Of a stretch of 64,000 nucleotides of DNA, positions 34,891-44,756 are shown in pieces (the stretch's first letter is position 1; each line of letters begins with the position of its first letter). Where the stretch lies: assembly GCA_944472135.2 (NCBI GenBank), contig OX235265.1, forward strand, positions 42,629,459-42,693,458, written 5' to 3'. Position numbers and translations under genes: made by a program. Below the pieces are notes generated by a model that was not told the DNA's origin, did not search any database, and was given only the letters and a program-made list of their open reading frames with translations. Origin of the DNA: Trichobilharzia regenti. Taxonomy: Eukaryota; Platyhelminthes; Trematoda; Strigeidida; Schistosomatidae.

Positions 34891-35204
34891 AATAAAGCGT
34901 GAAGAACTACGTGTTCACTTAAAGTGAGCGTCTAATGGACATGAAACTGATAAAGCAATAACATAAAATAACTAGTCAAAATAACGTAAGAAATTATACT
35001 TAAATTAATTAGGTCTATTCAGAAGTAATATAGCCAATACGATTGAGAAACTAACTATCTGAAAATTTAGATTATCGTCTCCTACATCTAAGACTGCACT
35101 TATACTGCTAGGTATTAAATAAAACTCCAAAGATATCAAAAGTATGATGGCAGTAAATGTGTACCAATCAAAATTAAAACATGAAGTATACTATGTGATT
35201 CTTA

Positions 35205-35650
35205 TATTATTATTATATTATTTTATTGCATTCCGAGTGGAACATTCGGCTTCAACAACACATCTCCGCTTCGTTCTGTTTTCTGCTGTCCTCTTCAGCC
35301 GGGTTAACAATTTACCAAGCTCTCTCATCTCTTCCTCACACGATCGCCTCCGTGTCGTCCTCGCGCCGACAACCTACTCGTCGCTTCTTATCGGGATTCC
35401 ACTCGAGCATTGGCCTGATGTGCGATGTCATTCGACTGCCTCATCAAAGTATGCCCGATCCATCTTTACTTTCTCCTACATATTTGTTGAGCGATCGGCT
35501 CTTGGTTGGTTTGTTCCTAGCCAGAGTTTCTTGTTGCTTATTCTTACTGGTCGGCCGGTCATTTGATCTTCATTATGGATCCAGCGAACCCATCTGTTGA
35601 TGAAAGTCTGCAACCTGTTGGCAAATAATTTTGTCACGCAATGTACACAT
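35205..35650 (-). mobile_element. RTE 3' tail, diverged
   Basis: Begins with an ATT-rich tail and TTGCATTCCGAGTGGAACAT, then the reverse complement of the RTE C-terminus (CCACTCGAGCATTGGCCTGA region and a degenerate KKWRW block). Subfamily differs from the 49 kb copy. Confidence 0.8.
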
Positions 35651-36885
35651 TGCATCATAGTAATTATTAAAAAAGGCGGCTGCAGAGAAGAAAATTTTCC
35701 TCTCGATGAAGTCACCAACCACGCTGTACATTCGTATATTTTTAGTAAATGTATGGAAAAGTTCCAGGACTATTTTCGATCCAAAGCTAAGCCAATGCAA
35801 CTGCAAAGTGTAATAAACAGGAAAGTTAGATGAAAACACAAACAGTCAAATTTTTTAGTAATTGTGACCCTTTTCTACCCGATCTTCATGATCATCACAC
35901 TCTGTAATTGCATTTGTTTAACCTTTGATCGGAAATAGTCCAGGAACTTCTTCACACATTTACTACAAATACTAGAATGCACAGTCCAATTGATGTCTTT
36001 TTCGAGATGTGTTTCGCTGCAACGGCCGTTTTACTAACTATCTAACTACTTCAAGAAGACCGTGGAGTTTTCATCTCAGGCACATCCATTCTTCTCACTA
36101 ACTCTAACATTAACCGAAAACAAACGCGTAACACTTTGTCCTAACCTTCATGTCTATAGCAATAAATTTTACCTACAGCACTGAAGTTGTGAATATCTGG
36201 CTCAAACACTCAAATTTAAGCCAACTGGATCCCGGTTTTGAATACTGTCCAATCTATTTCAGCCAATATAGCTGGGTAGTACCAACAGGCATCATACAAT
36301 AAGTGAGTTTCAACTGACTAAATCGCAGCAGTGATATTTATGCAGATATCTTTTGTATTCATAGCTTTTGGTATTATATTAAACCTTTTTCGTTATTCGT
36401 TAGTTATAAAGTTAGCTTCAAAGACTCACAAATTGTTTATCATCCCAATTATTCAAGAAAGTTTATTTGTGCTATATTTTTTAAGCATTTTAAACAAGCT
36501 TAAAGTAAATCGAATTTGTTTTAGTCATTCAAAATGCTTTCAGTATTATGGATTAGTTATTAGCAGTATTTGAATAGTGATTGATTATTGTTTAGTCTAA
36601 TAATATATATTTTAGTCTCTTTGTTGATTACCTCTTTTATGATATAAAAATCTAAACAATTTGTTAATAAATCCTAATGACTACATAATAAACAAGTGAA
36701 TTAAAAGCGAATGATTATTGTAAAATCAAAGATTCATTAGAGATATTTTGGTGCATTTTCACTTAGTTTTATGGTGATTAGTTAACTGAGTTCTATTTTG
36801 AGTGGTCATGAATATGCATTATGTCATACGGGCTGAGACTGTCTGTTTAAAGCAGCAAAACCCTGGCTGATGTTCTCGAGGGGTT
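35651..36885. other. Unrecognised AT-rich DNA
   Basis: No supported gene. The frame at 36331..36573 is hydrophobic and AT-driven, without family features. Confidence 0.45.
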
Positions 36886-37300
36886 GTGTACCTGGTCCAT
36901 TTCAGCCTCTTAATTGGGTTCCAAGTGTAACATATGGCCACAACAACACATATCCACTTCCTACCATTTTCTGCCATCCTCATCATCTGCGCAGACAATT
37001 GGCCATAATATTTCATCTCCTCCTCATCAAATGATCTCCTCCATGTCATCCTCGAACCGACGACCCACTCGTCGCTTCCCATAGGAGCTCCACTCGAGAA
37101 ATGGCCTGCAGTGCACGTGATGTTATTCGATGGCCTCCTCAACGAATACCACACTCATCTCCATTTTCTCCTACATATTTGTTGAGCAGTAGGCTGTCGG
37201 TCGGTTTGTTCCCAACCAGAGTTTCTTGTTGCTTATCCTTTCTGGTCAGCTGGCCATTGATCTTCAGTATGGAGCTGTTGATAAAAGTGAGTAGTTTGCT
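36885..37300 (-). mobile_element. RTE 3' tail, diverged
   Basis: Minus strand: TTGGGTTCCAAGTGTAACAT at the 3' end, then ...VTWRRSFDEEEMKYYGQLS and a decayed RRPSNNIT block. Homology fades near 37300. Confidence 0.8.
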
Positions 37301-37454
37301 GGAAATCCTTCGTCTTTGAAATTGATGACATTAACTTTTGTTGAAAAAAATTGTAACTATCTACACTCCTAACTGGTGAAGTCATCATTTATTGAACCCT
37401 GTATAGTGATGTTTTCTAGAGATTTACATAGTTTTATAGTATCGGCCATCCAGT

Positions 37455-38560
37455 TATTAATTTTCGTCAGTGGAAGTCTTAGTGAAACATAAGGGTCACC
37501 TCAGTATACTTCCACTTCACTCTCTTCTCTGCTATCTCTTTTGGTCGACTCGGCGAATGCCCACAAGATTTCATTGTCGTTTCACATGATCTCATCCATA
37601 TAACTGTATGACCAACGCCCAACCCGTCGCTTGCCCTTCAGGTATGACTCAATGGCCCAATCAGTGATGTCACTTAGATGTCTCTAGTCCACCTCCATTT
37701 CTTTCTGCATGTTTGTCATGCAATAGGTTGTTGATTGCTTCGATGCCTATCAGAGTTGCTGGCTGCTTGCCTAACAACTTTGTCAGGCCGTCCGATCTTC
37801 AGTGTCAAGTTTATTGTGCAGCAGGCTGATGGAAATGCTTTTGGTGAATCACACGCCAATTACGCGAACCATATGGAAGCACAGACTGACCTGATATTAG
37901 CATTGGCAATTTGGATCATGTTACTTATGCAAAGCAGTGTAGATATCCACACTAGTTACAGAGTAAGTATGGTCTGTCTTGCTTTACTGATCCTACCTGG
38001 CTATGACGAAGTGACATTCTGCTCAAAATGTGCCTTTCTAGAAGCCAGTTTGTTCGGGGAGGAGTTTTGCGTTCACAGCTTTGTTCAGTCACTTCAAGAT
38101 GACGTGGCTAAGCATTTTGATTGAGATGGACATTAGCAGGATAGGATATCGGTTCTTTTGGGGGATTTAGTACTCATCCCTTTTCAGTCTGGCTAGGTAT
38201 CCTTTCTCCCCACGTTAAGGTAACTTTTCTTCCTTCCAGACCTTTCACACTAGTGGAGTGAGCTTGTCTTCTGAGGTCTTTAGGTCATTTTTCAGTGCTT
38301 CTGGGTGAACTCTGCGTTTACACTGCTATTTTAGCTTTACAACCTTCAGAAATGAAGATTCTGCTTGAAGGTGGGTGTTCACTGAAAAATGTGTTTGTTT
38401 TCCTGATATTTCTGGACAAGTTGTAGGTGATGTTTGATTCTGAAATCGTTTGAAGTGATCGACCCGCCATTTTCTTTGTTTCAGCTAACTGGTAATTAGG
38501 TTTCCTCCACTATCTTTCATTGATTTCTTCTGTGTTGATCTCTTCGTGGATAGTGAGTTA
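37455..38560 (-). mobile_element. RTE copy, long and decayed
   Basis: Minus strand from a 3' end near 37460 (AGTGAAACATAAGGGTCACC) through C-terminal and RT remnants up to 38220..38540, where decayed KVWKEEKLP, LKNDLKTSEDKLTPL and RKWRVDHFKRFQNQTSPT match the linker/RT start of RTE elements. Sequence to about 38900 may still belong to it. Confidence 0.65.
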
Positions 38561-38899
38561 CCTAGTTATTTGATATAACTTTCTCAGGTATCTAGTAACT
38601 GCAACCTGTTCTACTTCAATCTCTAGATCATCGTAAAATTACCTCCTGTCTCCCAATGTATTTTTCTCCACTCCTTTTTTCATCGAGGTACAGACTGTAC
38701 TCAGCTACTGCCTTCATTGTTTATCTCTGCACTGGTAGATCCCCTGTTTTACTATCCTTCTGTTCTCTATCATCTTCATAGTGCCATTTCTTTGTTTTGC
38801 CTAATATGTCTATGCACGATTTCATCTTGGTCGTTTTCCGCCTCTTTTGTAACGATTGCTGTGAACGAGTCTTTTGAAACTGATTACTTCAGTTTCTGA

Positions 38900-40195
38900 G
38901 GGTTAAACTTGAGTTGTTGTCTACCTTCAGCTTTATTACACGTCTTCGAATACCAAATTGCTTCTTTTGATGCTCTCAGTGGAACGTAGAGTTTCATGCT
39001 TGAATTTTTATTAGCTTCAATGTTGTTTTTACGGGGTTTGAGTTAAAGCCTCAAATACAATCGTCCTTTTCTTGTGGGCTCAGTACTGGATAGACGAGGA
39101 TGAAGAATACTTCAGCATGGAGAGCACACCTAATCGCCAGTATAGTCTGCTTTTGTTTTTCAAGAACATTCAATTACACATCACCTATAAATTCATTAGT
39201 TTTATCTTAAGTGATGGTTCTTTCCATGTAGGACAAAATTTAATGCGTGTATGCCTTTTTACATAATTCGCTAATTTGTCTAATCATTCAAGTCATGTAA
39301 GACTAATTTAACGGAATTACAATTTGTGTTTTCTCCATGGGGAATTTCATCATAAGCATAAATACTAATTAACCAATTAAAATTAACATGCACATGTTTT
39401 ATTTTTTCAACTTTTATTGAACATTGTACGAGCTTTATTTTGTTTGTTTTTAAATCTTAGATCATTGTTGGGTGCTAATTAAATTTACTATTGAATTTAA
39501 ACAAAAGTGGGTTTCGCTGAGCCTTTTTATATTAAATTTTCGATTCACTTCTGGTTGTTGTTTTTGGAATGTATACACTTTAAAACAATTTAACAGATGG
39601 AGAAAGTTCTTATGGGAAAATAAAGTATAAATTCACGCGATACAAATAGAAACATTTAATAATTTAGGCGCAATAATCAAATTAACATTTCTCATGACAA
39701 TTAAGTAAGAGTAGTTCAGTTTCCATAATATCTAAATAATTTGTTATGTGTATATTTTTAAAAGAGTTAAAACTGTAATCTTTCAAAAGCATAGTCTTAA
39801 AATCATTTCTGTCCCAAAAAGTAACTTGATAATATATATATATATATATATATATATACGAGTAACTTTGTTAGTTTACAATTACTCTGTATCTTTCCAA
39901 TGGTGGGTATTATTTTGGTATAAGCTAGTTTCATAGATAAGGATTGATGAAGACTTAATAAATATCTGGTGATATAAATCTTCTAATGGGAAAAGAGTCC
40001 AATAAGAGCGGAAGTACATTTTAATCTATTTCCTAAAGTGTATAACTACAAACTAGTTATGAGACAAATAATACTACTTGCTTAACTGTGAGATAGAACA
40101 TCCTTGGATGAAAAATTCCTCTTCTAAGCTATTCTAAGCTGTAAATACTATGTACACGATGTAGCGTTATTTATATATTTTATATCATTCACTTT
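38900..40195. other. Mostly unrecognised; possible SINE fragment and (TA)n
   Basis: 38975..39060 resembles the 3' part of SINE family A (CTCAGTGGAACGTAGAGTTT). A (TA)n run lies at 39833..39858. No supported gene. Confidence 0.4.
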
Positions 40196-40413
40196 TTTTC
40201 CCAGTGGAACATATGGTTTTAAGCTAGGGCTTCGAAGTTCCAGTAAGCAGTAATATCTTTTTACGGGATAGGGTTGCTAACCTCACGCTTAACCTTCCCT
40301 CTTCACTAGAATTATTACTGGCTAAGCGAGATAAAGGTATGCGTCGTCCAGGGATAGGACGATGGACCAATTGCGTGGCTGACCAGTGTTCTACCACTAA
40401 GTCACCGACTGTC
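40196..40413 (-). mobile_element. tRNA-derived SINE, family A
   Basis: Minus strand: GGTGACTTAGTGGTAGAACA as A-box region, CGTCCTATCCC as an eroded B box, and the tail CATATGTTCCACTGGGAAAA. Confidence 0.8.
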
Positions 40414-40574
40414 TAGGTAGTGTTATTAATTTAAGGAAACGTTTTTAGACTCATATTATTCAATCCATTTTATCACTGTTACAGTCTAGAAGACAAAAAA
40501 AGGAAACGATTTTCAGAAATTTCATACATGTATTCCCCTTAATGAATTTGAACAAGGTAAGAACTACAGCTTTT

Positions 40575-40627
40575 GCAGAATAATAAAGTGGTACCATCTT
40601 TTATTTCGTTGCCTTCTTGTCAGCTGC
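40575..40627 (-). ncRNA. Degenerate hammerhead in left inverted repeat
   Basis: Minus strand CTGACAA, spacer GAAGGCAAC, GAAA, stem III sequence intact, but the core G is A and three extra bases (ATT) precede CTGC. Probably inactive. Confidence 0.6.
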
Positions 40628-40743
40628 TTACAGGCCGAAGACATTATTAACATATTTACAGAAGCAATTTTAACATACTTGTACAGAGTTCATTTTAAAC
40701 AAAAATCAATCAACCAATATATAAATACAGTAATAATATATAT

Positions 40744-41136
40744 ATGTATGATATAATATTAGACACTATTCTGAACAATAATGATAATACACAGTGTAAA
40801 CCTTTCAGCATTACGCATTTAGATCAAAGAGAGATGAAAATATCTAACTTCAACTGCATATACCAATTTATATGTATCTGCTGGAGCAGTTACATTGGAA
40901 GGACAGAAAGACGAGCATATCTACGATTTTCTGAACATGTACCGCGAAGCTTATATCTAAAGGGAACAAATGCTTTAAACAGTGCTATGGCCAGGCATCT
41001 CCTCGACACGCGTCATGAGGTGGACATCGAAAAGTCGTTCAAAATTATCAGTAGGCAAAAGAGCTTAATTCTCCTTAAGTTTGATGAAGCCATTTCCATC
41101 AAGCGCCTGAAACCTGATTTGTGCGTTCAGGGATAA
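40744..41136 (+). pseudogene. PLE GIY-YIG endonuclease
   Basis: A 130-residue frame with the domain nearly complete: FNCIYQFICICWSSYIGRTE (canonical YIG), AYLRFSEHVPRSL, SAMARHLLDTRHEVDIEKSF, LKFDEAISIKRLKPDLCVQ. It is the best GIY-YIG motif in the window, though GH is RH in the conserved TGH position. The reverse transcriptase is absent, so this is a 5'-truncated element. Role in life: nicking the genomic target. Confidence 0.88.
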
Positions 41137-41365
41137 CAGTTATCAGTCTTTCTTTTCCCTGGTAACTGGATATTTTTATCTCTGTTTCATCTAAATGCTA
41201 AATGCTGAAAAGTTTCCATTGCGTATGATTATTATTGTTCGGAATAGTGCTTAATATTACATATACATATACATATTATTACTGTATACAAATATTGATC
41301 GATTGATTTTTGTTTAAAATGAACTCTGTTCAAGTAGATATATTTAAAAATGTCTTTGGCTTGTA

Positions 41366-41417
41366 TGCAGCTGACGAGAAGGCAACGAAATAAAAGATGG
41401 TACCACTTTATTCTGCT
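41366..41417 (+). ncRNA. Hammerhead ribozyme, third copy
   Basis: Stem I GCAG/CTGC (41367..41370 with 41413..41416), CTGACGA, spacer GAAGGCAAC, GAAA (41387..41390), stem III ATAAA/TTTAT, position-17 T at 41412. Identical core to copies A and B. Confidence 0.7.
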
Positions 41418-41693
41418 TTGTTCAAACAGGAAACGAGCAAATAATATACTCTTCGATAACCTCTTCATCTGGCTACTACAGTCAGATAAAAACAATAACA
41501 TTTAAGGAGTTATTACTATTGACAACATTGATGTGTTTATTAAATAATAATGATTTCTAGAGATCAATAGAATTTCACTTCAAAGGAATGTTTGAGCGAT
41601 AATATGCATAAAAATGTGACAGTAATTTGAATAATAGGTAAAATTGAGAAAAAATTTATGCGAAACTTAATGATAATCAAAACGATAATATTT

Positions 41694-41866
41694 ATTGAAT
41701 TTTAGATTTTACCGTCGATTGATTGAACCGAAGAGCTCTTTCTCAGGTTGACATGTCGGCTTGTTGTGCAGATACTACGTGCCAAGACATCGTCGAAGCC
41801 GACATGTCAATCTGAGACCGATCACTTCGGTCCAATCAATCGACGGGAAAATCTAAAATTCAATTA
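41694..41866. repeat. Hairpin of two SINE family C 3' ends
   Basis: Arms of about 70 bp: ATTGAATTTTAGATTTTACC... and its reverse complement ending ...AAAATCTAAAATTCAAT, with about 30 nt between. Each arm is the family C 3' end, so two 5'-truncated SINEs lie head to head. A few mismatches separate the arms. Confidence 0.85.
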
Positions 41867-41904
41867 AATAATTAATATGACCCGTTGCACAAGAGGTGGC
41901 TCTC

Positions 41905-42082
41905 ATGACTCAAGTGGTCTAGTGGGTAACCCTTTGGGTTTGAAAATATGGGCTCTGGGTTCGAGCCTTGGTGAGAACATCATCACTCACTGCGGAGAGC
42001 AAGTACACCCAGTTGACGAGTCAAATAGGACGAAGTGCGCATCCTGAATCCCACTGCTAGTCACCATCCACCAGTTAAAACA
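41905..42082 (+). mobile_element. tRNA-derived SINE, family C
   Basis: A-box region CAAGTGGTCTAGTGGGTAAC, B box GGGTTCGAGCC, body CAGTTGACGAGTCAAATAGG and GCATCCTGAATCCCACTGCT, ending ACCATCCACCAGTTAAAAC. Truncated before the usual 3' end. Confidence 0.75.
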
Positions 42083-42389
42083 ATAATAGTGTGGAAAACG
42101 TTCAAGGGTAAGGGGAAACAAAATATCGATGGTCTCGACAAAGAAATTGTTCATAAGAACTCTGTCTAAAGATATAAGTTTGGCTTCTTCACGTGGATTC
42201 TGACAGCTGTAGGCATATTCGGAGACAACCTCATAAGGTAAAACTAAGGTCAATCGGAGTATGATATACAATTTTAAACGCCTAGAAAACATTAACTTTA
42301 TGTTCAGTATCGACATGGTCAGTTAAAACAAAGTGTCACATCACTTACACATAATGTGATTCTGTTGATCGAGACAACTCGACATTACT
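42083..42389. other. Unrecognised DNA
   Basis: A 109-codon minus frame spans part of it, with no known motif. Confidence 0.4.
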
Positions 42390-43870
42390 GAATTCGTTGT
42401 GTTCTCTAAGGTGGTAATTCATTTGAGAAGCTTTCGTCCTCCTTCTAGAACAACGTCCCCCTTCAGCTCAGGTTTTGGTAAAAAAAACAATGAACTTATT
42501 TGAATTCTCCATGAATGATGATATAATTGTGTCTCCTTCTGACAACCTCCTTTGTCGTGACTGGTTGTTCGTTTACGTCTCTATTGATCGTTTTTATTGG
42601 TTTAGGATTTGAACTTTCTTGTCATGTGATTGACTTTTTACTAGCTGGTGAATTTGGTCTATAGTATTGTGTTTATAAATTGCTGATTCAATTGAGTACC
42701 AGTTTCTAGGGATTCCCTGGCGTTTTTTGATGTTTCCTCTATTTTAAAATTTCTATATTATCCCAATCAAACTGGTGTTCATTATTACCCACGGGTACTG
42801 ATACGATAGAATATATATAATGTTTTTTCTTTACGGCGAATTTGTGTTCATGGGTTCGAATTCGGAGGGATGTCCACTTTGACGAACAACAACAAGAAAC
42901 CATCAACAAAGACTACAAAAAATTCATTCTACCATATATTGATGAGGTCACCAGCATTTAGAATCAAAAATAACATCCGGACTTTCAACTCCAATGTGAA
43001 TTCAGTCAGTGCTACTCACTATACGGATCAGAGACTTACATTGCGCGTCATAAAGAGCATCTCAAACAAACTACAGACCTTCATTAACAGCTGCTTTCGC
43101 TCAATATCACTCAGGATCAGATGTCCGCCCAGAAAAGATCAGCAACAGGGATCTCTGGCAATGAGCGAACCGACTCAGCAGGAACCGATTGTGAAACAAA
43201 TAGGCAGGAAGAAATGGAGATGGATTGACTGGCCATACGCTGAGGAAACCATCAAGTGACATCACACGCCAGGCCATTGCTCGAGTGGAACCCGACCGTG
43301 TAGGAAGCGGCGAGTTGGTCGTCAGTGCGGATGGGGTGGCTTGGAGGAGGTGATGTGAAGAGGAGATAAAAGCATGTGGGCAGACCTGGAGCGGGGTGAA
43401 CAAGTTGGCAGAAAACCGAAGGCAATGGAGACTTGGGCAGCTGAAGCCCTATGTTCCTCAAGGAATTAAAGGATATAATAATAATAAATAATAATATATG
43501 AAAACTATCTCCGAAATTACAGCTAGAATATTAAAACCATTTGAAATTGATACAGCACAGATCCAAGAAAAAATCATTACACTTGATATTGTGCAAACTA
43601 AAAGATCTAAAAAAACAGAAGATAGAATTAATACCATTTACAAAATAAATTGTATGAACTGCAATAAACATTGCATGTGTCAAAGTTGACATCCCTCCGA
43701 ATTCGAACCCATGAACACAATGGACACAATTATATCATCATTCATGGAGAATTCAAATAAGTTCATTGTTTTTTTTCCAAAACCTGAGCTGAAGGGGGAC
43801 GTTGTCTAGAAGGAGGACGAAAGCTTCTCAATTGAATTAGCCACCGTAGATAACACAATGAATTAAATAT
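42390..43870 (+). mobile_element. PLE fragment between inverted repeats, broken by an RTE
   Basis: The left arm (42390..42533 plus 42846..42880) and right arm (43687..43870) are inverted: GGTTCGAATTCGGAGGGATG against CATCCCTCCGAATTCGAACC, and TTTGAATTCTCCATGAATGA against its complement. The left arm holds about 310 bp absent from the right. Inside, the linker FILPYIDEVTS (near 42920..42952) and SEITARILKPFEID, ending in the endonuclease start NTIYKINCMNCNK (43498..43689), are one PLE frame split by an RTE. Confidence 0.78.
42953..43497 (+). mobile_element. RTE 3' tail nested in the PLE
   Basis: Plus-strand RTE C-terminus: IKNNIRTFNSNVNSV, RVIKSISNKLQTFINSCF, IVKQIGRKKWRWID, then frameshifted MWADLERG and the 3' end CCTATGTTCCTCAAGGAATT with an ATA tail. 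It sits exactly between two halves of the PLE linker. A clear target duplication was not found. Confidence 0.85.
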
Positions 43871-43929
43871 CATCCACTTGAGCTAGAAATTTTCATAATT
43901 TCACAAATCGATATTATTTGAAAAACATT

Positions 43930-44136
43930 TTAAATTTTATTTTTATTTTTTTTTAATTTTTGATTACAGCTTGATTCCACATTGTATTTTTGGTACAAGT
44001 ATGGAATTTTCAGCGTGGATATCGGTAGCCCAAATTTTGCAGGCCAACCATAGATATCAGGTGTGCGTCGGCGTGGGCTCGAACCTCGGACCATGTGCAT
44101 GGTCGGCGAGAGTCCTAACCACTGTGCCACCGACGC
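43930..44136 (-). mobile_element. tRNA-derived SINE with A-rich tail (family D)
   Basis: On the minus strand the first 73 nt (44136 down to 44064) have tRNA length and form a 7-bp acceptor stem (GCGTCGG with CCGACGC). An A box TGGCACAGTGG and a B box GGTTCGAGCC match RNA polymerase III internal promoters. The anticodon stem is broken, so this is a SINE head and not a working tRNA. An unrelated body of about 100 nt follows, then a tail rich in A (AAAAATTAAAAAAAAATAAA). It begins 6 nt downstream of the H2A stem-loop. Confidence 0.85.
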
Positions 44137-44142
44137 ACAAGT

Positions 44143-44158
44143 GGCCCTAAAAAGGGCC
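44143..44158 (-). terminator. Histone mRNA 3' stem-loop
   Basis: On the minus strand this reads GGCCCTTTTTAGGGCC: a 6-bp stem with a 4-nt T loop, matching the metazoan replication-dependent histone consensus. It sits 43 nt past the H2A stop and would bind SLBP and direct 3' processing. The usual purine-rich downstream element is not evident, because SINE sequence starts 6 nt beyond the stem-loop. Confidence 0.95.
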
Positions 44159-44201
44159 GGTTTCACGTTCTCTGGCTCCCAAGCCACAAAACACACAGGT
44201 C

Positions 44202-44579
44202 TTAAGCCTTCACTTTGTCGGTCTTCTTGGGCAGCAGCACAGCCTGGATATTAGGTAGGGCACCACCCTGGGCGATGGTTACACCACCGAGCAGTTTGTT
44301 CAACTCCTCGTCATTGCGGATGGACAATTGCAAGTGACGAGGGATGATACGGGTCTTCTTGTTGTCGCGCGTGGCATTGCCAGCTAATTCGAGAACTTCA
44401 GCGGCCAAGTATCCAAGAACAGCTGCCAAATAGACTGGAGCCCCAGCACCGACGCGTTCAGCGTAGTTCCCCTTGCGCAGAAGACGATGAACACGACCCA
44501 CTGGGAACTGAAGACCAGCACGAGCAGACCGGGTCTTTGCCTTCGCACGAGACTTTCCACCTTTGCCGCGACCACTCAT
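44202..44579 (-). CDS. H2A: Histone H2A, intact single-exon gene
   Basis: Core histone of the nucleosome, pairing with H2B and binding DNA in the nucleus. The 125-residue frame is complete and has the whole histone fold: basic tail starting SGRGKGGK, the [14 protein letters not shown] segment, [38 protein letters not shown] and a C-terminus ending in [11 protein letters not shown]. There is no SQ[E/D] motif, so it is not H2AX, and it is too close to canonical H2A to be H2A.Z. A histone stem-loop lies about 45 nt past the stop, so this looks like a replication-dependent gene without a poly(A) tail. Odd points: the acidic-patch glutamate 56 is glycine (codon GGA at 44412..44414), with further unusual residues in GNATRDNKK and GGALPN; E61, E64 and DEE at 90-92 are kept. 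No other core histone gene is visible, so it is isolated among repeats. Identification is certain; activity is inferred. Confidence 0.97.
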   Translation of the reverse strand: MSGRGKGGKSRAKAKTRSARAGLQFPVGRVHRLLRKGNYAERVGAGAPVYLAAVLGYLAAEVLELAGNATRDNKKTRIIPRHLQLSIRNDEELNKLLGGVTIAQGGALPNIQAVLLPKKTDKVKA

Positions 44580-44660
44580 GATTGTAACGTTAGAGCAGAG
44601 AAATGTGTTTTGAATAACAGTTATACTTCAAATATTATTATGGATGTATAACTGTAGTGG
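44580..44660 (-). promoter_or_regulatory. Probable H2A 5' leader and promoter region
   Basis: About 80 nt upstream of the H2A start codon before other sequence begins. It is AT-rich, with TATA-like stretches (for example GTATAACTG and AATATTTG on the minus strand). No other defined histone promoter element is recognised, so this is a position-based call only. An RTE fragment begins about 100 nt further upstream. Confidence 0.35.
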
Positions 44661-44756
44661 TCAGATGAGGAAGTTGTGGAAAAGATTATTCTTTGCTGAG
44701 TCTTTCTCAATTTCTACATTTACTGACAAATAGAAATTAGTATTACCTTATTATTA

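Larger units (their letters stand above)
40530..41430 (+). mobile_element. PLE with inverted hammerhead-bearing terminal repeats
   Basis: The left repeat (about 40562..40720) and right repeat (about 41297..41425) are inverted copies: both contain AGTGGTACCATCTTTTATTT, CAGCTGC and AGAGTTCATTTTAAACAAAA when read in the same sense. Between them lies the endonuclease. The right hammerhead is intact in its core; the left one has CTGACAA for CTGACGA. Confidence 0.85.

Noticed and set aside
44064..44136. Functional tRNA gene
   Set aside because: Length and acceptor stem fit a tRNA, but the anticodon stem does not pair and a SINE body and A-rich tail follow.
43930..44254. Other frames overlapping H2A and the SINE
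   Set aside because: Antisense or SINE-derived shadows with no independent support.
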